Below are positions 27,111-35,055 of a stretch of DNA of 64,000 nt, in pieces. The stretch's first letter is position 1. Every line of letters begins with the position of its first letter. Both the position numbers and the translations under genes were made by a program. The stretch covers positions 70,140-134,139 of the forward strand of contig CAMOJA010000004.1 in assembly GCA_946616535.1 (NCBI GenBank), in the 5' to 3' direction. The notes beneath the pieces were generated by a model. That model saw nothing but the letters and a program-made list of their open reading frames with translations. It was not told where the DNA came from and made no database searches. The DNA is from an uncultured Bacteroidales bacterium (GTDB taxonomy: Bacteria > Bacteroidota > Bacteroidia > Bacteroidales > Paludibacteraceae).

Positions 27111-29285
27111 TTAAAGGGTTTGTGAATAAATATCAGAAAGGTGATACCTTTTGATTAGTTCGCTGATTTCCGGGTCCAGATTGCCCCGGTGCCAATAGGA
27201 TGGCGTAAGTTCGCAGGCTTTCAGATACCGTTCTACGGCCTCCTTGTTCTTGCCTTGACGGCTATAGATGACGGCCAGCATATAGTCAATCTGGGCCGTC
27301 ATGCCCGGCTCCGACCGGGCATCTAGTGCCTCCAGAATGGCCAGCGCCGATGCATTGTAATCCATGGCGCAGAAAGCCACCGCCGTATTGTAATCCTGAT
27401 AAGGCCTCAGAAGGGTGATGGCCGTTTCATAATCCCGGTCACGGATGGCCTGGACACCCGCCATATAGGTCTCATCCAGCACGGTGGTCTGGATGGTATC
27501 CTTCACCATTCCTTTCCGGTGCAGGTGGAAATCAAATTTCACCGTACGCAGCCTTGGATACAGGTCTTCGCGCAAATATCTGTAGTACTCGGCATGAGCC
27601 AGCGCCCATTCCCGCTGGTCCGCGTCTTCAATGGCACTCAAATCCTTGTACTCCTGCTTCTGGAATGCGGTCAACAAGGTATCCTCAGCCACCAGCACAT
27701 CCAACATTCGCCAGTTCTCCGGATTGCTCCTGGAGATAAACCGTACCTCCGGGCTGTCATTCTGAGCGGAGCGAAGAATCTCATCGTCAAGACTATCGAA
27801 GTAATAAGCCGTTTCCGCCTCCTTCTTCATTTCCTCCCGGTACTCTCGGATAAAAGCGCCAAAGTACCGGCTCACAGATTCACTTCTGCGTTGGGAAAGT
27901 CTTGTATTGAACGGCATCGTTCCTTCCGGAGAGCAGCTCGCCGTGACGATGATGCTGTCCAAATCGAACACCTTGTTCTCAATAAGGCTGGCAAGGTTCT
28001 GCTTGATTCGGCCAATCTCAAAGTGGTTGTTGCTCATATCCTCGTCTATCTCCGCAGAGCCCTGCTCAAAGTCGATGTAGCAGGCGGTATTGGCCTGTAC
28101 CCGGCGGCTGGTAATCTGCTTCTTGTATCTGGGCGTGCCGTCCACAAAGGCCGACAGGCTGCTGATATAGTAAGTCAGGGGCTCCGTTTCCGGTATCTCA
28201 TACAGACGTTTATCCTGCTCGAAGATGTCTCCGGACAGCACCACATCCACCTTCCGGAGCTTCGGCCTGGTGGAAATGGTCTGCACGTAATTGTAGATGA
28301 AGTCACCGTTCGCAGCCGTAATCACGGTATCCAGCCTCAGGCCCTCGTGAACGATTGGAGCTTTGACGTACTTCCGGTACATCTTTTCTCTCTGCTCCCA
28401 TCGACGGGCATTGAGGCGCTTGGATATCGTGTTGGTATAGTGCTCGATGGCATCCCGGCCGGTTACACCGAACTCGGAAGCGAAACTGCCTGCAACCTTG
28501 GTGTCCAAGATGGTATTGAAATGTTCATCAGCCACATCGGTGGAATCGGCTTTGAAGGCATATAGGTCGGGGATGTTGCGCTGGATGAATAGATCCAGAA
28601 GCCGCATGTTGATGAATCTGGTTGTATCAGTAATAATGGATGCCAGGTATTTCTCGAACTGCTGGTATCCTTTCAGCTGGGCCTTGCGGTACTTGGCCCC
28701 GGTGATGACAACCTGGTCCAGATGGAGGGTATCTTCCAGAATATGCATCCTCGGATAGAAGCGCAGCTGCCACTGCTCGTCCTGCATCTCCTTGGGCACG
28801 CGAATCTGGAATTCGATATCCACCTTCCCGTGCCGCTCGGCTACATTCCGGAACCGGGCTTCGACTACGGCGGCATTGATGACATCCGTCGCTACCATCT
28901 CACCGTTTTCGTCTTTGATGGCCTTCATGATTATCATCTCCCGACCGTCATCATCGTGAACGACGAGTGTGTCCGGGCGGGCAATGTCATAGACCGGCGT
29001 GCCCTTTGTCATGCTGAGCGAAGTCGAAGCATCTTCCACCAGCCCGATGCTGGCTTGCAGCCTCTCCGTCTGAATCTGCTGGAGTTTGCTGGGGCCCGCG
29101 CAGCTCTGCGCGCAGAGAAGCACGATGACCATAATAAGGAGGATGGGACATATTACCATCGCAAAAGCGGCGCAGGCCGACACCATGAACAGTTTCCTGT
29201 CATGTTCGCTCATATTCTCCCAATCATCCGGGCGCTGGCAATACTCTTTGTACCAGGCACTTATTTTCTTGAACAGTTTTTTCAT
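27111..29285 (-). CDS. OmpA-like/TPR protein of the fimbrial operon (DUF3868-like N-terminus)
   Basis: 724 residues. An N-terminal cytoplasmic tail is followed by one membrane helix (MVICPILLIMVIVLLCAQSC, about 41-60). The segment RFRNVAERHGKVDIEFQIRVPKE to LDQVVITGAKYRKAQ resembles DUF3868. An OmpA-like peptidoglycan-binding motif lies mid-protein (DSIIVTASCSPEGTMPFNTRLSQRRSESV), and TPR-type repeats fill the C-terminus (YMAGVQAIRDRDYETAITLL, AVIYSRQGKNKEAVERYLKA). It probably ties the fimbrial assembly to the wall. It contains three palindromic repeats, near residues 86-93, 502-510 and 655-662. It overlaps the preceding gene by 4 bp. Confidence 0.75.
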   Translation of the reverse strand: MKKLFKKISAWYKEYCQRPDDWENMSEHDRKLFMVSACAAFAMVICPILLIMVIVLLCAQSCAGPSKLQQIQTERLQASIGLVEDASTSLSMTKGTPVYDIARPDTLVVHDDDGREMIIMKAIKDENGEMVATDVINAAVVEARFRNVAERHGKVDIEFQIRVPKEMQDEQWQLRFYPRMHILEDTLHLDQVVITGAKYRKAQLKGYQQFEKYLASIITDTTRFINMRLLDLFIQRNIPDLYAFKADSTDVADEHFNTILDTKVAGSFASEFGVTGRDAIEHYTNTISKRLNARRWEQREKMYRKYVKAPIVHEGLRLDTVITAANGDFIYNYVQTISTRPKLRKVDVVLSGDIFEQDKRLYEIPETEPLTYYISSLSAFVDGTPRYKKQITSRRVQANTACYIDFEQGSAEIDEDMSNNHFEIGRIKQNLASLIENKVFDLDSIIVTASCSPEGTMPFNTRLSQRRSESVSRYFGAFIREYREEMKKEAETAYYFDSLDDEILRSAQNDSPEVRFISRSNPENWRMLDVLVAEDTLLTAFQKQEYKDLSAIEDADQREWALAHAEYYRYLREDLYPRLRTVKFDFHLHRKGMVKDTIQTTVLDETYMAGVQAIRDRDYETAITLLRPYQDYNTAVAFCAMDYNASALAILEALDARSEPGMTAQIDYMLAVIYSRQGKNKEAVERYLKACELTPSYWHRGNLDPEISELIKRYHLSDIYSQTL
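27298..27324. repeat. Palindromic repeat family B in the TPR region
   Basis: Perfect 8-bp stem ATGCCCGG / CCGGGCAT with a 6-nt centre; read in a different frame from the others (ARSEPGMT). Confidence 0.75.
27756..27781. repeat. Palindromic repeat family A after the OmpA motif
   Basis: ATTCT / AGAAT ends with one centre change (GAGCGGAGCGA); encodes EILRSAQND, a different frame from the signal-peptide copies. Confidence 0.75.
29008..29034. repeat. Palindromic repeat family A after the membrane helix
   Basis: Stem ends ATGCT / AGCAT (paired change) with one extra centre base; encodes DASTSLSMT. Confidence 0.7.
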
Positions 29286-29731
29286 CGTCCCATGCGTATA
29301 AATTGTTTCGGAGAATCGATATCCACCAGGAAAGGGTCCTCCCGGCGGGGATTAGTCTTGTCACTGGCCATCTTCTCAAAGCGCTCGAACTCCCATTTGA
29401 TATAGTTCACGCCCTCGATTCCTGCGCTTCGCGGGTCCCTGAACAGCTTCTGATGCCCCTCGGCATCGAACATCCCAGTCTCCGAGGTATGGCGACTGCC
29501 CCATTCGCGCCCTTCAAAGGCAAAGTGAGGCATCCCGTTCGCCCGTCCGATGTACTGGATATCGGAAATCACATCGTACCGGTCCAGCGGGCTCTTGATC
29601 CGTTCACCCTCGCCGTTGACGAGCATGGCAGAGCCGTCATCATAGCGGATGGCGTAGCACTCCGGCTTGTCGCAGAGCATCTGTACCTTGTTAACCTCCG
29701 GGTCACGCATATATTCATTGATACTGCTCAT
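29282..29731 (-). CDS. Hypothetical protein of the fimbrial operon
   Basis: 149 residues, soluble, no signal peptide. I do not recognise a family. It is acidic to neutral with a central ISDIQYIGRANGMPHFAFEGREWG and a C-terminal stretch rich in charged residues (KWEFERFEKMASDKTNPRRED). The start overlaps the stop of the Ig-like lipoprotein by 4 bp and its own stop overlaps the start of the OmpA/TPR gene by 4 bp, so it is firmly part of the operon and translated with it. Confidence 0.7.
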   Translation of the reverse strand: MSSINEYMRDPEVNKVQMLCDKPECYAIRYDDGSAMLVNGEGERIKSPLDRYDVISDIQYIGRANGMPHFAFEGREWGSRHTSETGMFDAEGHQKLFRDPRSAGIEGVNYIKWEFERFEKMASDKTNPRREDPFLVDIDSPKQFIRMGR

Positions 29732-30951
29732 AGCGGAATTACGATTTCAGGACCATTTTGCCAGCCCCCGTCGTTGCCCGCTTGGCCGGCAATCTCACCC
29801 GGTTGCTCTACTTTCGCTACGCCATTCTGCTGAAGAGTTCCTTCTGTCCAGAAGTTGAACCAGCGCGGCTCATCCAGATTCGTGTCATCGAGCAGCGTAT
29901 CGATAATGATGTAAGGATCGCTCAGCGTGACAATATAGTTGAGCTTAGCCATATGGGGAGTAAACGGCGCTGGGTCGTAGCTGGGACCGGTAGAGAGGCC
30001 ATACAGATAATCCATTTGCTCCTTACAATCCAGAATGTCATCATAGACAAACTGGCTCGCGATATCCAATGTGCCACTATAGGTCGGGAGGATGATGGAC
30101 TCAATGTTATTGGCGTCATTCCATGGCCAGCCGAAAAGTTCCCCGGCTATATAGACCTGCGCCTGTAGGCCGCTGAAGCTATGCTCGCTGACACTGAAAC
30201 CGGCTTCGCCGCTTAACGGCATGAATTCGGCCGTCATGTCCAGATGGCCGAAAACATAAACTAGATACCTGTACTCAAAGGGATTACCCGTCCCGTCGAA
30301 AACAGTCATCGTAATCCAAGCCCTGCCAGGTTTGGCTGTGCGGAGCATCCAGCTTTCAGCGCCGGTTTTCTCAATGTGTACAATCTTGGAATCCTCTGAT
30401 TTCAAAGAATAGGTAGCCCGGCTTTCGTCGCTGGAAACATTCAGTACCAGATCCAAGCCAGCATCGGTCACAAAGGCGACATCCTCGGCCAGTACCTTCT
30501 TTGAATTGAGGTCAGTCCCCGGTGCAATGGTAGCATCTACCACCGGCCTTGTTGGCTTCACCCGGTTGTCCACCAGCGTGAATTCCATAACGTCCATGCA
30601 TTCCATTATCTGTTTGGCCTCATCATGTCCCAAGGCTGTTGCCGTAAGGATGAGCTTGCCTTCTCCATTGGCAGCCACTTTGAACTGGTTCGGCAATTCT
30701 CCGTCGCGAATGACTACAATTTCCGGATTGGATGCCTTGAGTTCAAAGCGCTTGCAAATGGCTGTTGCAGGATTGACCTTGATGGTGAAGGATCGCTCTT
30801 CGCCGAACTCCCATTTTGGGGAGTCGTTATTCACCGTTAGGGTAATGCTTTTCAGCGCTGAATTGTCCGTCACTTCCAGCGGCCGAGGGTCGCACGAAGC
30901 CAGGGCTAGCGCCGCCGTGGCTACCGCCACGGCTATAAATAACTGTTTCAT
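29728..30951 (-). CDS. Lipoprotein with Ig-like domains, fimbrial operon
   Basis: 407 residues; lipobox LASC. The mature protein opens with a bacterial Ig-like module (LKSITLTVNNDSPKWEFGEERSFTIKVNPATAICKRFELKASNPEIVVI) at about 33-125, followed by one or two further beta-sandwich segments (ATYSLKSEDSKIVHIEKTGAESWMLRTAKPG). The last 30 residues (QPGEIAGQAGNDGGWQ) include palindromic repeat B. Probably a surface adhesin or accessory protein of the fimbria; exact role unknown. Confidence 0.72.
   Translation of the reverse strand: MKQLFIAVAVATAALALASCDPRPLEVTDNSALKSITLTVNNDSPKWEFGEERSFTIKVNPATAICKRFELKASNPEIVVIRDGELPNQFKVAANGEGKLILTATALGHDEAKQIMECMDVMEFTLVDNRVKPTRPVVDATIAPGTDLNSKKVLAEDVAFVTDAGLDLVLNVSSDESRATYSLKSEDSKIVHIEKTGAESWMLRTAKPGRAWITMTVFDGTGNPFEYRYLVYVFGHLDMTAEFMPLSGEAGFSVSEHSFSGLQAQVYIAGELFGWPWNDANNIESIILPTYSGTLDIASQFVYDDILDCKEQMDYLYGLSTGPSYDPAPFTPHMAKLNYIVTLSDPYIIIDTLLDDTNLDEPRWFNFWTEGTLQQNGVAKVEQPGEIAGQAGNDGGWQNGPEIVIPL
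29770..29796. repeat. Palindromic repeat family B near the C-terminus of the Ig-like lipoprotein
   Basis: Imperfect stem (GTTGCCCG / CCGGCAAT side changes); encodes EIAGQAGND. Confidence 0.65.
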
Positions 30952-30964
30952 ATGATTTTACGTT

Positions 30965-31549
30965 TTAGAAGATGTACACGATAGAGAGTATCACTTCATT
31001 GGGCAGGAAGAACCACTTATGCCCTTGCTCGATAAGCTTCCCGTTCTCAGGATACTCATATTTCCGGTACTTGGTCCAGCCGCCCCAAACGCCCAGACCG
31101 AAGTCCAGGTTCCAGTGCTCTTTGAGCATCAAGGAGTATCCTCCGGCGAGGGCTGCCCCGAAGGCGTCGCCTTCTTCTGCGGTCTTGGTGATGATACCGC
31201 CGCGGTTATACTCCTGGTACTGGGCTTTGCCTCCAACCCACCATCCTGAATACACATTCCACGGCCACCAGCGCGCGCCTATGGCGTAGGTTTGCTTGCG
31301 ACTCTGCTTCTGGTCCGGGTCCGGCTCGCTGAACAGCCCGTTCCACGTGTTGTGTCTGTTGAAGGTCCAGGGATTTACCTTTGCCCCGGCGTTGATACTC
31401 CAATGCTGGCTCACGGCTACAGAGCCCTCAAGGCTGATGGTTCCCAGGTCCAGCATATCGGCGGTGTTCACCGCCACAGCCCAGTTCTGGGCCATGGCGG
31501 CTACCGCACTCACGATGAAAAAGAAAAGTGTGATGGTTAATTTCTTCAT
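30965..31549 (-). CDS. DUF3575 outer-membrane beta-barrel protein
   Basis: 194 residues from MKKLTITLFFFIV; signal peptide cleaved after AMAQ. Typical DUF3575: NWAVAVNTADMLDLGTISLEGSVAVSQHWSINAGAKVNPW, amphipathic strands throughout, and a C-terminal aromatic residue (VILSIVYIF) suited to barrel insertion. The open frame extends 19 codons upstream, but the methionine at 31549 starts a normal signal peptide. DUF3575 genes are regular members of Bacteroidales fimbrial operons. It ends 14 nt before the Ig-like lipoprotein gene. Confidence 0.85.
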   Translation of the reverse strand: MKKLTITLFFFIVSAVAAMAQNWAVAVNTADMLDLGTISLEGSVAVSQHWSINAGAKVNPWTFNRHNTWNGLFSEPDPDQKQSRKQTYAIGARWWPWNVYSGWWVGGKAQYQEYNRGGIITKTAEEGDAFGAALAGGYSLMLKEHWNLDFGLGVWGGWTKYRKYEYPENGKLIEQGHKWFFLPNEVILSIVYIF

Positions 31550-31647
31550 ATTCTGTATAGAGATTTGTATCGAAAAGGAATCCGCTTCCCGGAGCCTCAT
31601 TCTCACAAAATCCAGCTCACGTCGCTCCGGGAAGTTTCATCCAAGGG

Positions 31648-32664
31648 TCAATAGTTCATAAGAACGACTTCTTTGCCGAGCGGAACGCTGTTCTTGACAG
31701 TCCCGTCCAGATTCAGGATTACGGTCAGGATATCTTCAGCGGGGCAGATGACCATCCAGCGGGATTCGGTGCCTCTCTTCAGAAACTCTGCGAGGCGCTT
31801 ACGACTGGCCTCCTTAAGCTCCTTTGGCACGTCAAGGAACAGGAAACTGTCGGCGGCCTTGGCAAAGGGGAAGCCAAGCGAGCGGAAAATGTCTTGACAA
31901 TAAGTCCTGGTAACGGACATCTTATCGGCCAGGGATTCAGCCTCTGCTGTCATCATCCTCTCGATAATGGAGTGATTATTAGCCCTGCGGCCACTATACT
32001 CCGGACGGAACTGTCCGGCGTCCTGCACAAACTTATCGGCTCGTGCATATTCCATAAGAAATATGAGAAGCGCAGACCGAAGGGTATTTTTGCTCTCCGG
32101 CTTGTTGTAAACCTCCACCAGATACTGGAAGACTGCGGCTTTAAAGGCTGTGAAGAACAGTACCTCTGCCAACTCTTCATCTGTGTCAGCATTCATCTGC
32201 TCCAAGGCTATCAACGTCTGATGACGAAGCTCCATGTGGAATTCGAGGGGCTCGGTGAAAGCCGTGTCGAATAAATCCTCATAAGAGACTTTATCCACGA
32301 TACGCTTTATAGCATTCACTTTTGATGGATAGTCCGCGAAGAGGCCACTGTCCACGCTGTGCCTCAGTTCCAGAAGGCCGCTTTTGATGCTTTCAAAAGC
32401 AGAGTCGCAGCTGTTCCAGGTTTCTCTTAAGCTTTTGAGAAGTGTCCGGAAACGTGGCCCGCTAATCTGAACGGTCCTCCAGCAGTCAATAAGGTCTTGA
32501 TTCCTATCGGCTACTGCATAGTTGTGTGCCTGAGCGGCAAGATAGCAGGCGCCATCACCGACAAACGGATCCACGAAGGTCTCGATATCCTTCGGAATCA
32601 GCGGACCAATGACGCTGAGGTCATTTTTACGGCTTCCTGCCCAGTTGATAAAAGTTGTCATCAT
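31648..32664 (-). CDS. D12-class adenine methyltransferase homologue with degenerate catalytic motif
   Basis: 338 residues. The N-terminus has the Dam/D12 layout: INWAGSRKNDL (motif X), then DPFVGDGACYL at 32-42 (motif I, AdoMet site) and ADRNQDLI (the usual SDiN..LI). The C-terminus keeps the family's closing pattern (KEVVLMNY, normally EvlItNY). The catalytic motif DPPY is not there: the equivalent strand reads FLFLDVPKE, with D278-V-P-K. The first motif is also loosened. It is probably a non-methylating, possibly DNA- or AdoMet-binding, relative. It sits second in the fimbrial operon, so a regulatory role on that operon is conceivable. The fold assignment is stronger than any function. Confidence 0.7.
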   Translation of the reverse strand: MMTTFINWAGSRKNDLSVIGPLIPKDIETFVDPFVGDGACYLAAQAHNYAVADRNQDLIDCWRTVQISGPRFRTLLKSLRETWNSCDSAFESIKSGLLELRHSVDSGLFADYPSKVNAIKRIVDKVSYEDLFDTAFTEPLEFHMELRHQTLIALEQMNADTDEELAEVLFFTAFKAAVFQYLVEVYNKPESKNTLRSALLIFLMEYARADKFVQDAGQFRPEYSGRRANNHSIIERMMTAEAESLADKMSVTRTYCQDIFRSLGFPFAKAADSFLFLDVPKELKEASRKRLAEFLKRGTESRWMVICPAEDILTVILNLDGTVKNSVPLGKEVVLMNY

Positions 32665-32676
32665 ATCTTTATGGAT

Positions 32677-33252
32677 TTAGTCCAACATGAATTTGAAACC
32701 CAGTCCGGCCTGCCAGTGTATATTGCCTGTAATAGCGGAAAAGTTGACCGGTATTGCGCCCTGCAGCACAATGGCAAAGCGGGGAGCGGGGAAGAGTTCC
32801 AGCAGCGTCTTGGCATATACACCGTAAAGGAACCGAATGTCGGCTACACCCAAATCAATGTAAGAAGGGAGCTCTCGCATTGGATCCAACCATTCAATAC
32901 CCATGAACGCGCCCGCGCCTGCATACCAGTTAACGTTCCTGCTGCGGGTAGCGGCAAGACGCCACTGATATCCGCCCGAACCTGCTATATAGAGATTTAA
33001 AAGGCGGTCTCCGGAAGACAACAGGTGCAGGTTAGGGGTGGTGAAGATCCCGCTTTCCCAGAAACCGCCAAGGGTGTATTGCTGATAGAAAGCCTCAGCC
33101 CCAACGGACGTGCCAGTGTAGTACGCAGACAACGTAAGTGTAGATTGGCCAGAAATTGTCCGCTGGGCAGAGGCTGGAATGTACGCAAAGACAAGGACCG
33201 CTCCAATGAGGACCAGTTTGATAGCTTCGCGTATAACTTCTCTTTTTGTCAT
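32677..33252 (-). CDS. TraO-like outer-membrane protein, first gene of the fimbrial operon
   Basis: 191 residues from MTKREVIREAIKL (ATG at 33252; the open frame upstream runs into the neighbouring promoter region). The signal peptide ends at ASAQ. The mature protein (QRTISGQSTLTLSAYYTG, YTLGGFWESGIF, NWYAGAGAFMGIEWL, IVLQGAIPVNF, WQAGLGFKFML) is an eight-strand-type barrel similar to conjugative-transposon TraO proteins, but no other conjugation apparatus gene is near. It could instead be an outer-membrane component co-opted for fimbrial assembly. It is 12 nt from the methyltransferase-like gene and divergent from the rep gene. Confidence 0.6.
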   Translation of the reverse strand: MTKREVIREAIKLVLIGAVLVFAYIPASAQRTISGQSTLTLSAYYTGTSVGAEAFYQQYTLGGFWESGIFTTPNLHLLSSGDRLLNLYIAGSGGYQWRLAATRSRNVNWYAGAGAFMGIEWLDPMRELPSYIDLGVADIRFLYGVYAKTLLELFPAPRFAIVLQGAIPVNFSAITGNIHWQAGLGFKFMLD

Positions 33253-33324
33253 TTCTCGCTTGTCGATTGGTGTGTTTTGTTTTGCATTGTCATACACAAT
33301 CTGACGGCAAAGGAAATGCAAATT

Positions 33325-33356
33325 TTTGTTCTTTCAAAATATTTCAGATATTTTTG
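33325..33356 (+). promoter_or_regulatory. Promoter of the replication initiator gene
   Basis: -33 TTTG (33325-33328), 20-nt spacer, -7 TATTTTTG (33349-33356). Puts transcription start about 15 nt before the GTG at 33378. Confidence 0.75.
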
Positions 33357-33377
33357 CGGCAAAATCCAGCTTACTTT

Positions 33378-34406
33378 GTGAGTAAAAAACTGACATACGC
33401 AGACAAAAAACGACATCCTGACGCTATCAGACAGGGGGATGAACTGCTTCATGTCAACGGAGTCACATACATAGAAGCTGATTTGAAATTGAATCATCTT
33501 CGCATCATCATGGCCATAGTTTCCCAGCTCCAACGGGCACTTCGGCTCAGGATCACACGAGGAAACGAAAGGAAGGGAGTGCCGGATGTTTTTCTGCCAC
33601 CGAAAAATGAACAAGGCCTACGGGTGATGACCATTCCGGTCAGCGCTTTCCACCTAGGAGTGAGCAATGGTCAAAGGCTCCGTGAATGCCTGGATGAACT
33701 ATCCCGCATTAGCGTACGCTTCCCGGAAAGCACTTTGGTCAACGAACACCGGGGAATGATTGCCGGATACGACTTTGTCGCCTATAGCCGTTCAGTGTCT
33801 GTTCTACTGCGGGAGCAGATGATTTCGCGCTTGCTGCTGGTTGAAGAAGGATACACCAGCTATTCCTATACATCGGCATTGTCCCTCAGTAACAAATACA
33901 CCGTGCGCCTTTACTGGCTGGTCTGTTCGTGGCGGAATCGGGGAGGGTTTGTGCTCAGCGTAGAAGAATTCCGGCGGATGATGAGTCTCGGACATTCATA
34001 CGACCGCGTTGACAACATAGTCACGCATATCTTGAAACCCTCATCGGCCGAACTTAAGGCCCATTTTCCCATTTGGTTCATCTTTCGGATAGTGCAGCGC
34101 GGAGAGCGCAACTACATCTGTTTCAAAATAGGCTATACGGTGGATGAAACGTCTAAGACAAAAGCTATTCAGGAAGGATGGGAGTTTTGCAGGGGCCTTA
34201 TGAGTGCTGCGGGTGGCCATGTTCAGGCCATAGCCGACATCTGGGTCCAGGTTGATTTCGAAGATCTTCGTTCCTTTATGGACAAACTCTCAACCCTCAC
34301 AGCCGAAATCCGCATCCGGAGAAACATTGGCAACGTGGATGCCTATGTCCACGCCGCCATGTCAGTGTGGCTGGCCGACTGGCTCCTGCGCTACTCGGAC
34401 ATCTGA
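33378..34406 (+). CDS. Rep_3-family plasmid replication initiator
   Basis: 342 residues. Start chosen as GTG at 33378 because the longer open frame would begin upstream of the promoter. It shows the two winged-helix layout of Rep_3/RepB initiators: LLHVNGVTYIEADLKLNHLRIIMAIVSQLQ (first domain) and SLSNKYTVRLYWLVCSWRNRGGFVLSVEEFRRMM (second domain, DNA reading). Such proteins bind iterons next to the gene, and five iteron-like repeats follow at 34540-34666. It opens the mobile element, which also encodes an integrase, so the element may exist both as a plasmid and integrated. Confidence 0.85.
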   Translation: MSKKLTYADKKRHPDAIRQGDELLHVNGVTYIEADLKLNHLRIIMAIVSQLQRALRLRITRGNERKGVPDVFLPPKNEQGLRVMTIPVSAFHLGVSNGQRLRECLDELSRISVRFPESTLVNEHRGMIAGYDFVAYSRSVSVLLREQMISRLLLVEEGYTSYSYTSALSLSNKYTVRLYWLVCSWRNRGGFVLSVEEFRRMMSLGHSYDRVDNIVTHILKPSSAELKAHFPIWFIFRIVQRGERNYICFKIGYTVDETSKTKAIQEGWEFCRGLMSAAGGHVQAIADIWVQVDFEDLRSFMDKLSTLTAEIRIRRNIGNVDAYVHAAMSVWLADWLLRYSDI

Positions 34407-34539
34407 TTTTTCTTCTCATCTCCTCGCGCGCGTTGTTATATATTTATTTATGCTTGTTAATGATTCTATTTGTACGGCCGAATTGACCAGTTGCGAGTAG
34501 ATGATTATCAGTTACTTGTAGAGAGAATCTTGTAAAAGG

Positions 34540-34666
34540 CTCCTAAGCTTTGAGTAACTTTTTGCCCCGGCTCCCTAAGTTTTGAGTAGATTCCTCCTAA
34601 GTTTTGAGTAACTTCCTCCTAAGAAATGAGTAGTTTTCGAAGAAGCTCCTAAGTTTTGAGTAACTT
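34540..34666. repeat. Iterons, candidate replication origin
   Basis: Five direct repeats of about 21 bp with core CTCCTAAGTTTTGAGTAACTT-like sequence, beginning near 34540, 34571, 34594, 34616 and 34646; starts are 22-23 or 30-31 bp apart, i.e. near two or three helical turns. The fourth copy is the most diverged (AAGAAATGAG). An AT-rich stretch at about 34434-34460, between rep and the iterons, could be the unwinding region. Confidence 0.85.
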
Positions 34667-34860
34667 TCTTCGAGTTCTCCATCAATCAGAGGGTTTACGA
34701 ATTCCCCGCAAAGATAATCAATGCTGACGTCCCCTTCAGGGCCGTCTTTGAGCTGCAAGGTCAAGGGCCTTCGGCCTTTTGACGAAAATCTCCACCCCTG
34801 TGGGGTAGTATTTTCATCAAAAACCTTGCATCTCAAACCGCATTGATTGCCCATGCTCAA
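34597..34860 (-). CDS. Possible small protein overlapping the origin (doubtful)
   Basis: An 87-codon frame antisense to the iterons and to the hairpins at 34760-34818. The central residues (CKVFDENTTPQGWRFSSKGR) look protein-like and I have an impression of similar short proteins in Bacteroidales, but the frame could simply be a side effect of the structured DNA. No promoter found. Confidence 0.25.
   Translation of the reverse strand: MSMGNQCGLRCKVFDENTTPQGWRFSSKGRRPLTLQLKDGPEGDVSIDYLCGEFVNPLIDGELEESYSKLRSFFENYSFLRRKLLKT
34760..34818. other. Two adjacent hairpins downstream of the iterons
   Basis: First: TCAAGGGCC, TTC, GGCCTTTTGA (34761-34782). Second: an imperfect longer stem spanning 34781-34818, pairing GACGAAAAT with ATTTTCATC and CCACCCC with the GGGG side. 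Could be a single-strand initiation or primase assembly site, or a terminator. Confidence 0.5.
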
Positions 34861-34890
34861 AATTCGTTAAACCCTCTAATTGATTGTATT

Positions 34891-35055
34891 ATGAACCTTT
34901 CAGAACAAAGAAATCTCACGAAGAAGCAGATGCTTCAGGAGATGGCATCTCAGATGAGTGCTTCAGTGCGGGCTGATATCAGAAACTTCATCGATGAACT
35001 GGGACTTACCCTGGTCAATGTGTCTCGTTCCACCTCTAACGTCATTGCCTTATGA
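34891..35055 (+). CDS. Small hypothetical protein, coupled to radC-like gene
   Basis: 54 residues from the ATG at 34891 (MNLSEQRNLTKKQMLQEMASQMSAS onward), predicted helical, charged N-terminal half. No family recognised. Its stop overlaps the start of the RadC-like gene by 4 bp (ATGA), which supports it being translated. Confidence 0.5.
   Translation: MNLSEQRNLTKKQMLQEMASQMSASVRADIRNFIDELGLTLVNVSRSTSNVIAL

Noticed and set aside
31648..32664. Functional restriction-modification methyltransferase
   Set aside because: Catalytic DPPY is absent and no endonuclease gene is adjacent.
34540..34666. Possible CRISPR array
   Set aside because: Repeats are next to each other at 22-31 bp steps without unique spacers, next to a Rep gene; they are iterons.
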